Source: Lantana camara
Lineage: Eukaryota > Streptophyta > Magnoliopsida > Lamiales > Verbenaceae
Assembly: GCA_037501455.1 (NCBI GenBank)
Contig: CM074855.1
Span: 31,839,001 to 31,903,000, forward strand
DNA: 64,000 bases
Direction: 5' to 3'
The notes under the pieces are model-generated. The model ran no database searches. It was given only the letters and a program-made list of their open reading frames with translations, and was not told the DNA's origin. Shown in pieces: positions 23,321 to 34,829 of the stretch; within the stretch, counting starts at the first letter, position 1, and every line of letters begins with the position of its first letter. A program made the translations under genes and the position numbers.

Positions 23321-26300
23321 TTATTTGATAATTTACGAGTCTTGCATCTTATTTGGAACTACTTGAACTTTTTTGAATTATTTGAACTTACTTGAACGCT
23401 CTTGAGCTACTTGATGACTTGTGCATGGCATTGATTTATGTTAGTACTTGGTGATTAATTGACCTTCTATGGCATGGAATTTATATGTTTAATGTGTTTT
23501 ACTTTAACTTTGTTGAATTAATTGTTGCATTTTGCATCAAGTATGTGTTTAAATGCTAATTCTGTGTCATATGCAATCACTAACCCCATGCATTTATAAT
23601 TAAGAGAAGTGGTGATTATAGGCTATAAAGATCATGTCAACCCACGGTCAATTTTTACGACAACTTCAATCTGTCGCAAGATCCTTCTCTAGCTTTAGAG
23701 TTGTAAGGACTGCACCCGGGGAACTTCACACAAGAATTCAAGTGATAAGGTCCAAAATAGACGAATTAATTTAGGAGCAATTTACAAGTTCCATTGGGTT
23801 TGGTGAATACATGACAAGACAGTAGTAGGGTGTGATGGCTCCTATTTGTAAGATTAAAGCTCATAGGTCCATATTGTAAAAGTCTTTTCAACCAAAATTC
23901 GTAGGATCATCTCATTCAAGAGTAAAGTGAAGAAAATCTCGAAAGTGTTTTAAGATTCGAGGTCTCTATCAACAAGGAGGCCTTGAGGGTATAAGAGACT
24001 TAAGGTTCGGATTTGTAAGCAAGTCGAGGATTTTCCACTAGTTGGAACCAAAAATCAAGTTGTAAGAGGAAAGTAAATCAAATGATTTGGGTCGAAGTCA
24101 AGTTTTAAGAATTAAGTTCGGGATGAGTCGAAACACTTCGGACCTTGGAGTAGGATTTGGATTAACTTGGAAAATTTAAGAAATTGAGTGATTTTAGGCT
24201 CATGGAAATGACAAATTGGAAGGTTGAACAACGAGGTAATTGATTTAGATCTACAAGGAATTGAAATATTTTGGATTTCGAGTTAAGAAAGATTCTATCT
24301 TCAGTCGATTGTGTCTATTTCCCATATCCAAGCTAAATTATCTTGTTGAGGGTGTGAAGTGGGAGACATGGAACAACAAATGGAAACGGTAGAGAAAGAT
24401 AAGGAACTTTTGGAGGGAAATTATATGATCAAGGTATAGGCAAGTAAGAAGACAAGTCATATAACCGATTCGAATTCACAAAGAGAAGATTTAGAGGATT
24501 TCAATCAAGGTGGCGACTAGATGAAATCGGGATCATAATTGGAGCTTAAACTTCAAGAGAAGTTAGGATATTAATTTCGTTGGTGCAGAAGGATTTAAGT
24601 TCAGGAGTCACCATTTTGGTTTGAAAGGTTAAATAAGTTGGTACAAGGAAACAGTGATCAAGGAGATACTTATGGTGAAGATTCGGGCAATGGTTAAAGA
24701 TTGATACTTGGGAAAGAATTGGGTTCAAGAACTTTTAATTCCGAGCCATGGAGAGGTACAAGTTGATGTCAAAGAATTCTAAAGATTTAGAAGACCGTGT
24801 GTAACAAGAAATGACCAACAAATTCAAGGCAAGCCTATAATTCAAAAAACAAGGAACAAGTGCCCAGCTAAAGGATGTAACTACGATGACAGGTTCAACG
24901 CATACATGAACACGTGCATCATACATTGCTTCGAATTAATTAAGTTTCCCTGTTTTTATTCATTACTTTAGCTAATGTAATTGTTCCAACATGATGCATT
25001 TTATTACTTACAAGTGCTATACGTGCATTGGCATATTAACCCGGCATGCATTGTTAAGTGTTTACTTGATAGGAACTCTCCCCACCTCACTTATCAAGTA
25101 ATACCCCAACCGAGACATAACTAAACTATGAGAAGGAAAATAATTGGGTTGCAAAGTATATATCAAAAGGAAGAGAGTCATTGAGAGGTTAGGAAAAGTA
25201 GCCGAGAGTTGGAAGAGGAAGCGGGTCGCTATTCCTACCAATCGCTTCAAAGTGTTACGAGCTAACGGGGAAGAATTAGAAGACCTTGGCACTTGATGAC
25301 CTTAAAGATTTGGTTGAGAAATTCTTGTGAGATTGATTTCAGAAAAGGCTAAGTACTTCAAGAAACGGAGGGAGCATTCAAGCAATGGTGGAGATTTTGT
25401 GCTCGGATCAATTTCAAACCGAGTAGGATAAAGCTTCAAGAAAAAATTGGAGTACGTGGGTAATTTAAGAGATGAAGTTATATATATTCAAAGAATGCTT
25501 GCGAATTGACCTAACAAGTTGGGACAAATGATTAGTGATGGTAACTTTGATTGAAAGATCAACATCGTTAGTTTTCTTGCGAGATCCATACAAATTCAAT
25601 CTTTTAAGGTTGCAAGGATCTTGATGTATAACGTGTATCCAGCCTTAAGGAATTATAAGAATTGGAGAGGAAAATATTAGTTGAGGAAAGCATAATATGA
25701 ATAAGATGGATTACCGGTTTGTTGGATTTTTCTATAAGGAACCAGAAACACTATGCGGGTTAAATACTAGACTTTGAGCTATTAAATGAATACCTCGAGC
25801 ATCCGAGAAGGTTGATTATAAAGTGTGATGAAGATGGAGTATGATTGTGGAAAAGAACGAGTTAGTTTGGTTCAAACAAAGCACACACTCAAGAATTAAA
25901 TTTTAGGACCGTGGTGTTAAATAAGGTAAAGGATTTGATCACGGGTTGAAGACCGAGTAATCACGAAGATATTTATATCCACATTGAACCTTCCGGGTAT
26001 GACAGTGTGTTTAAAAGATAGATCGTAGAGGCAGGATTGAATTGTTTTTTTAGTATTGGATATCAAGGATTGTAATATCCGACGCTTTGGGAAGAGGAAT
26101 CTTCAACATCAAATCAAGGGGGTGAAACGAATCACTATCGTGGAAGATTCCCGAAAAATGGTGAACGGTACATTTAATCATGCATACCACGTGCATCATG
26201 GATTTTATTATTCTCGTATTTAATTTCTTGTTAGTTGTAATTTTTGTTGTATATAAGTGTTAGTTATGTGACATTTATGTGAATGTTTTACAATTTGTTC

Positions 26301-26327
26301 TCTTGAATCGCGGTTTTGTGTGTGTGT
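23321..26327 (+). other. Internal region of element A, no coding frame recognised
   Basis: About 3 kb is AT-rich with no frame I can match to gag or pol. It contains two copies of a CACGTGCATCAT motif at 24911-24924 and 26188-26200, each closing a module of roughly 1.3-1.6 kb. Corresponding motifs occur in B and E. Confidence 0.6.
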
Positions 26328-26430
26328 GAGAGAGACGGGGTTCTCAAATTTCTTGTTTGAGACGGGGTTCTCTCATTTCTAGTGGAGAGACGGGGTGCTC
26401 TCATTTTGTGTTAGGTAGACGGGGCTCTCT
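26328..26430 (+). repeat. Array of four GAGACGGGG hairpins in element A
   Basis: Copies at 26328-26345, 26359-26372, 26385-26402 and 26416-26430 follow the pattern GAGAGA-CGGGGT-TCTCTC. Each can fold into a 5-6 bp stem with a G-rich loop. B has three copies at 34521-34596. The array lies just upstream of the polypurine tract. Confidence 0.85.
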
Positions 26431-26463
26431 TGTTGCTTGTGCATAATTTTAAAACTCGGCAGT

Positions 26464-26499
26464 GGACCTGGGGACCAGGTCCTTTTAAGGGGGGAGAGT
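26464..26499 (+). promoter_or_regulatory. Pre-PPT hairpin and polypurine tract of element A
   Basis: GGACCTGG-GGA-CCAGGTCC (26464-26482) is a perfect 8-bp stem with a GGA loop. It is followed by TTTTAAGGGGGGAGAGT and the 3' LTR at 26500. Confidence 0.88.
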
Positions 26500-27521
26500 T
26501 GTAACGCCCCATTTTCATTTATACATTATGTTACATTATATTGAATTTCATAACATTATATATAATATACTCTTATGCATTTATATGAATTATCATTAAC
26601 GTGGAATTTACGTATAGTATTTGTCAAAGTGATTAAATGCAAATATGTGACCTTACTTGATCATTTCTTAAAATATGTGGACTTAATTACATTAACATAA
26701 TTGGATTTAAGTGATCATTTAACATGGAATGAAACTTGTTTGCATTCATTCAAACGTTTCAAGGACTTCTATGCAAAATGTGTTGAGTCATCTCATTTAG
26801 TGGAAGACTTTGGATAAATATCACATTCATCTCTTGCTTTCATCATTTTATTTCATACAAAAACATATATATTTACTTTCTTTTCACGATCCAAAAACCC
26901 CAAGTGAAAGAAGCAGATTTCATCTCATTCAACCTTAAATTAAAGGAAGAAATTTCATAAGTTTGGAGCATCATCATCATCTCATCCTTTCATCCTTGTT
27001 TCTTCATTTCAAGGTATAATATGAAATGGGTTGGATTTCATGAATCATATTTGAAATAGGGATTGATGATTAAGTGATGTTTTCTTGTTCATTCATGGTT
27101 AGAAGCATGTTTAGGACCTTTGTTCTCCATTATTTGACTGAAACATGAAGTTATATGAAAGTTGGAATATATGGAATTATATGGGGTTTTGATTGATTAA
27201 TTCTTGATGTTTGATGCATATATAAATTGTTATGGTTTTCGTACTTATGTATGTTATGTTATGTTTTGGAAGATTTAAATTGTATATGTAAGTGATGAAG
27301 TTGAACTTGAAGGATGATAATGAAATGCATGTATATCCTATTCTTATGTTATTGTTTATGCATGGTTATATTTAATTGAGGGTTAGCCCCGCCTAGCTAG
27401 TGGTTGTTTTTTCTCTTATCACACGTTCGCTATAGCCTTAGTTCATGTATGGATTACTCATTTCGTATGTGGACTGAGCTATAGTGCGGGGGTGCGGCAT
27501 CTCGGCGTTCCGAGTGCTACA
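26500..27521 (+). mobile_element. 3' LTR of element A
   Basis: It is 1,022 bp, TGTAACGCCCC to GAGTGCTACA, with the duplication ACCTG directly after it. It is closely similar to the 5' LTR apart from one 33-bp indel and scattered substitutions. Confidence 0.93.
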
Positions 27522-27526
27522 ACCTG

Positions 27527-27745
27527 ATCAAGTTCCATGATCAAATACTCAGAAAAATTAAAATCCAATTACCTTTTTTTTCGTTCGAAGTTGGCTTCAG
27601 AAAATGAACTCTAAGATCGGAGTGGCTCGAGTGATTCAGGCTTGTAAAGTGAGAAATGAGGGTGGGGGACCACCTACTTTTAGGGGTTGAAAAGTTGCGA
27701 CTGGAAAGATGAAACGACATGATCATCTCTACACCCCACCTTGTT
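27527..27745 (+). other. Element F 3' end: region before and at start of its terminal LTR
   Basis: The 0.2 kb of F lies between A and solo LTR G. It contains the purine-rich GAGGGTGGGGGA (about 27658-27669), a candidate polypurine tract, so the terminal LTR of F probably starts between about 27670 and 27700. On the minus strand AAAAAAAAGGTAATTGG looks like a leader-exon donor site for the antisense gene. Confidence 0.4.
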
Positions 27746-29393
27746 TGTGGTGCCCCGGTCCGAGGCCTCTGTATTCCCACGGATCCGGGCGTCAGGTAAT
27801 ACCAGTCACTCCGTAAAATCTGTACATACTAATACAAATATCTTATCTAATTTACAATATACTACACTAAAGATATCCAAACTCAAAATCATACTTATCT
27901 AAGTTCAAAAATACTCTCAGTCGACTAGCTTATCTCAGCCAACTCATGTATACCTGAGATTTTTCACCGATTTAGTCAAACCAAAAAGCATAAGGTTTCT
28001 CTTAGCTCATTTTTCCTATCCCGTATCGTGTTTTCTATTCATATAATATGGAGAACGAAACAAAATAGAGAGAAATACAGAGTGAGTGAAATGACTCAGT
28101 GGGAATTATAACAATAATCAAGAATAGAAAGATAGCAGAGCACATCAGAAGAATAACGGTAACAACCATAGAAGAAATGAAAAATAAGATAAACAGATAA
28201 TGTTCACTGAGGGTTAAGTGTTATAAATCCCTCCTTTGATCACCTCCCCAGACACATAGTCTGGGCAGTACTCAGTGGGCATTACTGTAACGCCCCGCAC
28301 CTTCGACTGTACAGGTATGATGTCACGAGTGGGCTACGTGCGCTTTTAAATTATTTATTGGTGTGAAAGTGTGTTTATTATAATGTTTATATGTTTTATT
28401 TGAATTATATGGAATTATTTGATAATCGTTTCATTCGAATTTTGAACGGTTATGCATGTATGACTTCGTGACTTGGAATTTGATCTGTTTATCTTTGAAT
28501 TTAATTCTTTTTCGTTCTTTAATTGTGCTATTCAATTCCTTCTTTAATGAGTCTTATTCCGTGGATTATGTATTTAAATTCTGCGAGCATGTTTAAGTGT
28601 TATACTAATTTCAATTATGAAATCCTTGAACAATTGTCCTTGATTGACCACATTTAGAGATCTTTGGACTTAATTGATAATTTAATTGGACTTAATTGTA
28701 GCATTCATGAAACTTGATATCTAATTGCATTCACTTAAATTCTCCAAGGACCAAGTCGCAATTTCATCACTTTTCACCCCTTTTTGATCGATATAAACTA
28801 TACACACATATACATACATTCATTTTCTCCCTTCTTCATCCAAGAACAAAGCAAGAAAACCCCTCTTCCTTCCCCTCCTACTTCGATCCACCAAGGAAAG
28901 AAACAAGACCAAGATTTTCTTCTCCTTCCAACAAGGATTCAAGCTATACACTTCCATCTCTTCATCTCCTCCATCTCTTCACTCAATCAAGGTAAGATCA
29001 TGCATTTTTAATTGATGAATTCTTGAGTATATGTTAGGGTTAGTGGACTTTTGCATTCCATGAGTTTATATGAGAATCATATGATGATATTGGTTTAGTT
29101 TTGTGCAAATATATCATGAGTTATATGAGCTTGGGGCATGATTGGTCACCTTTCTTATTTAAGGGTTTCATGTGTGAACTTTGATGAATTTGAGCATGTT
29201 TCCTTGGATCAATTGATGTTAGTTTGAGATATATGAATCACATACATGTTTCCATGATTTTTATTGGTTAGTTTTGTTGTTAGCTAGTGTTTTGTTGTTG
29301 TTTGGGATGATTTGGATCGAGTTGGACAAGAAAGCTTGGTTGTTGTTGTTGCTTCGGATCAGAGCAGGAAACAGGGGAAGAAAGCCTGTCTCC

Positions 29394-29528
29394 GTTAACG
29401 CCCGTTACCCTCTTTTTCACTTAAAATTGTTAACGCCCGTTACCACTACCATTTCCAAGCTTTAAATCACCTGTTGCCGTTAATGCCCGTTACCCATTTT
29501 AGCCTTAAAAGTGTTAACCCACGTTACC
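29394..29528. repeat. Four near-palindromic GTTAACGCCCGTTACC repeats in the 5' LTR of B
   Basis: Copies at 29394-29409, 29429-29444, 29479-29494 (GTTAATGCCCGTTACC) and 29513-29528 (GTTAACCCACGTTACC), spaced 34-50 bp. They occupy the slot between the donor-like and acceptor-like sites where other LTR families have other palindromes. Confidence 0.88.
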
Positions 29529-30328
29529 CTCCCTTTTGACAGGCCTAACGTTTTGTCCTTTTATTCATTTCTATCTTCGTTTTATCCATCGTTACCTATC
29601 CAAATGAACTCCAATTGACAAGAAATTCTAACTGTAAAAACTACATTGAGTCTAGAACATCCTCCAATTTGAATCACCTCAATATCATTTCTCATTTGTG
29701 AGTTATAATCATTTTAATATGTTGTGTTATGTTCATTTTGTGAGTATTATGGATTCGTTTGGTGTGTTATGTGCAAGATATGAATTTACATGCCTTCATT
29801 TTTCCTTCAATCACATGAACACTTTAATACTTGGATTGTGAACCCTAATTGGATACTTTACCCTTCTTTTAATATTCATATAACTTGTATACTTATTGAA
29901 ATACGTGTTATGATCATTATTCGGAATTTATGGATCGATTTGATATGATACATAGAAGATATGGAACGAATGAATTTGAAACCTTCATGTATTGATTGAA
30001 CTTGAATGATTGGTCGGTTATGTGCTATTGTGACTTTAATTGTACATAAGAACATTCTCATGACATGATTACCTATTTTATGCACTTCATACCTTGAACA
30101 TTTCATCGCCGTGCATCGTAATTGGTTCATATGTAGTCTTGAGTCTCATGAGTGCACTATTTTGTCCTTTGTACAGTTTTCTCCAAGGGGGAGACTTGCC
30201 GGGTTCATAGGTTACTTTCAAGCTTTCTTGTCTTTTTTGTATTGTTTGGTAAGGTGTAACAGGTGGGTTTCTCTTTTATTAGTTATCATGACCCGATATA
30301 TATCCCTTATGTGAATGTTTTGAGCCAA

Positions 30329-30333
<5 letters not shown>

Positions 30334-30376
<43 letters not shown>
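30334..30376. repeat. (TA)n microsatellite in the 5' LTR of B
   Basis: A 43-bp TA run directly after TTTTGAGCCAAAATAT. The same place in the 3' LTR has 32 bp (40487-40518). Confidence 0.95.
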
Positions 30377-30379
<3 letters not shown>

Positions 30380-31016
30380 GTCTTTCAAATGAGTCTATGA
30401 TTTTCCATTGTAAGCCCTTCTTTTATGGATTCCTACCCTATGATTTTGGCGTGGACATGATTTATTGCACGGGCCCGGGAATTGGTGTATGTGGCGATTT
30501 GGGGAGGCAAGGGCCTACGGTGATCCCATATGCTAGTTCCAACCAAATTGCAGTGATACCGGACCTTGCTAGGAGATTAGCTTGGAATGGGAGCTGAGTT
30601 GTCATTAGGGAATTCATGTACCCCCATTGGCCTATGTATGGACCGGTGGCCGGGTCTTGCTAACCCGTCCACCACCAGAGGGAAAAGGTGTAAGTGTTTA
30701 ATTATGAATATGATTATGATTATGAATGAATATGAACAATATGTTTGAATGTGTATGATCACTAATGAAAACACTGAATTGTTATGTACACACGAGGAGT
30801 AGGTTGGAGATATTCGCCCACCCGCCAGGGCTCACGTAATGACCTCATGATTGATTGATTATGAATGAATTTGATTGTTGTAATCCCGAGCGTTGTTTTC
30901 CTTTGTTTTAACCCACTTGGGAAATATCTTTAAAAACCTCGTACGGGATTATAGCTTGCATGTGTGGGTGTTTAAATTATGAAGTATTACTATATTATGC
31001 CCTGTATTATACTCGC

Positions 31017-31413
31017 CAGTCTCCTATAGACTGAACCCGGTTTGTTTTCAGTTTTCTTGCAGGTTTAGAGTGCTAGGCGGGAAGCCGTGTTGTCAAGTCT
31101 AGTAATTAGAGTCTGGATCACCACGCATATATTATATATTGAATTGATTTTAATTATGCATCGAATGTATGAACTCTTATGATTTGTGTATGAAATTCGG
31201 GACTAAGTATCTATGTTAGTTGAACCCGTTATTCTATTTTTATTGGAATGAATTTATTTGCATTGCTTCTGCATTTGTATTCCTTTTGGTACTGGTTATT
31301 TGGTTTTGAGGTTTTAGCTCCCGCCTAGCCTAGTAAGTGAGTGAGTCCCGTTTCGCTGTGAGCTTGGTTCATGTATGGACTTTTCATTTCATAAGTAGAT
31401 CGGGCTCATAGTG
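31017..31413 (+). promoter_or_regulatory. Conserved LTR 3' structure set (B 5' LTR)
   Basis: The CAGTCT-CCTAT-AGACTG hairpin is at 31017-31033. GCTAGGCGGGA (31072-31082) and TCCCGCCTAGC (31319-31329) are an exact inverted pair. CGCTGTGAGC (31354-31363) pairs over 10 positions with GCTCATAGTG (31404-31413) using G-U pairs. The 3' LTR has the same set at 41156-41552. Confidence 0.65.
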
Positions 31414-31456
31414 CGAGGGATGGGGCGCCTCTTGTTCCGGGTGTTACATGCTTAAG

Positions 31457-31530
31457 TGGTATCAGAGCCCGGTTGCAAAACCGGGATTCTAGCATCGTGT
31501 CGTGTCAAGTCTAGGTCGTACGGCATAGGA
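31457..31530 (+). promoter_or_regulatory. Primer binding site, GCAA hairpin and leader box of element B
   Basis: TGGTATCAGAGCCC (31457-31470) is complementary to initiator tRNA-Met. CCCGGTT-GCAA-AACCGGG (31468-31485) is a perfect 7-bp hairpin overlapping its end. The leader box AGGTCGTACGGCATAGGA ends at 31530. Confidence 0.9.
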
Positions 31531-34520
31531 ACAATTTGTTAAAGTGTGCATTGCATTGACCTTGAACTTGGAATTGCATTTCTTTTTGAACTTTTTTGAA
31601 TTAATTTTTGCATATTGCATCGGATTCGTGCCCTTCGTGTTGAAAATGTAACATGAGCATGCACTAATCGCATGCATATATTCTTGGAATGAGTTATGAT
31701 TTACAGGTTATGAAGATAATATCAAACCACGGCCAATTTCTATGACTGCAACAAGTACCACAGGTTTTACAGTTAAACCAAATAAAGTGAGGAATGCACC
31801 GGGAGGTTATATTCAAGAATTCGAGTCATGGCCTTTAGTAATTGGGGCTAAGGTTTGAGTGAAGGAGCCGGGACAGGGGGATTGAATTTGGGACCTTGCA
31901 AGTTTTCACCATGGTAGACGGACACTTGGTGAAATCAGGGTTGATTGTAGGGAGCTGTAGCTTAAAAGATCAATACTTATGCCTCTACTACGAAAGGGGA
32001 TTTCGACCGGATTCTATGGGTTCGTCTAACTCAAGGATGGAGTGAAGAAATCTTGAAGGTACTTTAGTTAGGGGTTCGGATCACTGAAGAGATTTCTCTT
32101 GGTAGTAGCTTTACTCAGGTTGAAGGCCGTATTTTGCCCACTCCTAAGTTTAAGTCAAGAGGGAAGATCTCCTCGCTAGGAATGGGAGTTCGGAGTAGAA
32201 AATTCGGAACATATCAGGATCAGCGAATCGTGAACAATACAAATCAGGAAAGAGGGACTTCTAATAAATCAGATTATTAGATGCTAAGCTCAGGAGAAAA
32301 GAAAATGAGAGGAACTAGGAATATTTTAGATTCCGGGTGAGGAAGCAGTTGGATTGAAAAGAGTTAAAGAAAATTTATCAACACGGTAAATACGAGTTCA
32401 TGGATGGTGACAATGCTGAGGATAGGATTTGAGTTCATCTTTTAAATCCAAGATGAATTGTTGTGTTGTGAGGTTGAATTGGGAGATGTAAAGCAACAAA
32501 TGGAAACGATAAAGAAAGGCACACAGTCCTTAGAAGGAAATCCTATGCTCAAGTGTAAGCAATTAAACGACGGGATCTACAACTGACTCGAATTCATAAC
32601 AGACATGAAAGGGACTTCATTCAAGGTGATCACTAGGAGAACGATTTGGGACAACCATGGAGAAGATTCGGGCAACACTTGGAGACCCAATCTTGGGAAG
32701 AATTCGAAATACCCAATTCCATGGGTTTAGAAAGCTTTTGGTTCAATAATTGTAATCTCGGCCACGGAGACACACAAATTGATACCGAGGGAACTTTGAA
32801 GATTTAGAAGACCGTGGGTAAACGAAGGAAAAGAACAACGAGCTCAAAGCAAGCTGTAATTAAAGAAGTGAAAAATAAGTTTCTGAGCTAAAAGCTTACC
32901 AACATGATGACAGGTTTAATATATTTATGGCACATGCATCATACCTCGCTTTAAATTAATTACTCTTCCATATCTTTATATGTGTGCGTGCATCTTTACT
33001 TAACATGCTTACTCTAATGTGTTGCATCCTTATATGTTGGCTATGTGCATTAGCATCTTAATCCAACATGCATAGTTTAGTGTTTACTTGATAGGAATTT
33101 TCTCCACTCCATTCCTCTTGTGTTACTCCGACCGAGTCACATTCGAATTAAGATAAGAAGACTATTGGATTGCAAAGTGTATGGAATAAAAGGAAAGATC
33201 AAATATGAAGGTTTGGGAAAGTAGAGCTGGAGAGTAGAATCGAAGAAGGAGGTGATTATCCCTACCAAGTGAATTCAACATAAATGTGAGTAATATCACC
33301 GGGCACGTAGCTTGACTAGGACCTTTATACCAAGGAATTTGAGGTGAAAAAGTTGGGAATCTCATATTCCATAAGTGATAGAACAAGTTCAAATGGTTGA
33401 GATAGAAACTTTTAAAGGGAAGAGCCGACCGGGAAATACATCGAATTCACGGTTGTGCTCGACTGAGTTACTTCTATTAGGAACAATGGAAATGCAAGAA
33501 TAAACAAGTAATGAGATTTGGTAAGAGTGGGAAGAGATAAAATGAGAGAGTTAGTGTTCGATGCAAATTTCAAAACCAAGGTGGATGAAGCTTCGCGAAT
33601 ACTATCGGAAGAAATAGGTACTTTGAGAGATGAAGGTTTGGATTCAAGGAACGCTTCGGAATTAAGCGACAAGATTAGTTAAAGGGTTCGATGATAACTT
33701 CAGATGTAGAATTATCGCCGTTGGTTTCTAACTACAAGAGATGTATGAACTTAAGCTCCCAAGGTTGAAATGGGATGTGTTGTATGATGGATTCATATCT
33801 TGAAGAAGATGGACCGTGAAGGAAGATCAAGAATTGGTAAGGAAGGCATTGGATAGAAGAAGTTGACCCGATCATCATATTCCGCGATGGACAGTGAAGG
33901 TCAATGCAACCGAGCCTTGGAAATTTAATATTCGGGGAGAGTATACCATATGAATAAAATGGGTTATCGACTTATCATCCATTTTCCATGACGAGCCGGG
34001 AATATTACTAGGATTAGAAATGGGAATTGGGGCTACTAAATAATTGGCTCGATCCGCCGGACAAGTCAAATATAACTTGTGATAAAGAACAAGTGGATTG
34101 GGTATCAAGAGTGGAACTTCGGAGTGTAGAGTTTGGTAAAGACGGGAAATTGATCATAAGAAGAAGACCGATCGTGGAATTGGGACTGAGTAGTTGTTCA
34201 AGCATCGGCACGTCGGGTATTTCGAGGCATGACACTATGGCTAAAGGAATCTCCAACATCAAATCCGGTATCGGGTTGGACCACTATAATTGAAGATTAT
34301 CAAACAACGGTGAACGGTACATCAAGCATCCATGGCATATGCATGCACGTAACTTAAATTCGAATAAATTCATGATGCTAAGTGTTTTGATAGCTTGTTG
34401 TATTAACTACCTTCGTATGAATGATACTTGACGTATTTGATATTTCTTACTTGTTCCTTATATGGTTGTTATGTACTTGTCTATTTAATTGTTCTCTTGG
34501 GCGGTTGCATTTGTTTATTT
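31531..34520 (+). other. Internal region of element B, no coding frame recognised
   Basis: About 3 kb related to the interior of A. It has CACATGCATCATAC at 32931-32944 and a diverged second copy (CATATGCATGCACG) near 34336. The ORF 34027-34293 and others show no family motifs and I do not count them as genes. Confidence 0.55.
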
Positions 34521-34596
34521 GAGAGACGGGGTTCTCTCGTTGTTTGTTTGAGAGACGAGGTTCTCTCATTGTTTGCTTGGGAGACGGGGTTCTCTC
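34521..34596 (+). repeat. Array of three GAGAGACGGGGTTCTCTC hairpins in element B
   Basis: Copies at 34521-34538, 34550-34567 (GAGAGACGAGGTTCTCTC) and 34579-34596 (GGGAGACGGGGTTCTCTC) with a 29-bp period. Each forms a 6-bp GAGAGA/TCTCTC stem. A short ORF (34428-34643) that reads through the array is a by-product of the 29-bp period, not a protein family I know. Confidence 0.9.
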
Positions 34597-34794
34597 TCTT
34601 TGTTGCACTACTTGTTTTGTCTGCTAGAATCTCGAGCGTTTAGACGTCGATGAGTTGAGGGTCGTGACTTACAGCAATTGAAGACCCCTTCGTGCTTGAA
34701 GACCCTTCTCTGAACTAATCCCTGTCGGGATGTGCGAACCCCGCGTAGGGTAAACACGGAAAGGTTTTACTTAAAGTCCAGTACTCGAGGAAGT

Positions 34795-34829
34795 GAATCC
34801 GAGGACGGATTCTTTTAAGGGGGAGAGAT
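34795..34829 (+). promoter_or_regulatory. Pre-PPT hairpin and polypurine tract of element B
   Basis: GAATCCG-AGGA-CGGATTC (34795-34812) is a perfect 7-bp stem. It is followed by TTTTAAGGGGGAGAGAT and the 3' LTR at 34830. Confidence 0.88.

Larger units (their letters stand above)
22251..27521 (+). mobile_element. Non-autonomous LTR retrotransposon 'A' (no pol)
   Basis: It has LTRs 22251-23240 and 26500-27521, and duplication ACCTG at 22246-22250 and 27522-27526. It has a tRNA-Met primer site and polypurine tract but no recognisable gag or pol in its 3.26 kb interior. Its interior is related to that of B: both contain the words 'GGAGACATGGAACAACAAATG' (A near 24361) and 'GGAGATGTAAAGCAACAAATG' (B near 32482), written here only as related 20-odd base words. 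It is inserted in F next to the antisense pseudogene. The LARD-like type (large, LTR-bounded, non-coding) fits best. Confidence 0.9.
28286..31448 (+). mobile_element. 5' LTR of element B
   Basis: It is 3,163 bp. It contains a donor-like AAGGTAAG (28989-28996), GTTAACGCCCGTTACC repeats (29394-29528), the TTGAGTCTCA block (30107-30149) with CAG at 30174-30176, a TA microsatellite, the CAGTC hairpin, the inverted 11-mer and the U5 hairpin. It lacks a 478-bp segment that the 3' LTR has at 39395-39872. Confidence 0.93.

Noticed and set aside
27581..27590. TCGTT at 27581 as the left duplication of solo LTR G
   Set aside because: It is not followed by TG. TTGTT at 27741-27745 followed by TGTGGTGCCCC fits better.
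28714..29011. ORFs of 93 and 75 codons, repeated at 35236-35533
   Set aside because: They are in the B LTRs just before the AAGGTAAG site. The CT-rich leader lacks stops, and there is no conserved protein.
34521..34596. CRISPR-like repeat array
   Set aside because: Only three 18-bp units with 11-bp gaps in a plant retrotransposon. This is not a CRISPR array.
34428..34643. 71-codon plus ORF with repeated residues
   Set aside because: Caused by the 29-bp hairpin array of B. A 29-bp period does not keep a reading frame, and no family is recognisable.
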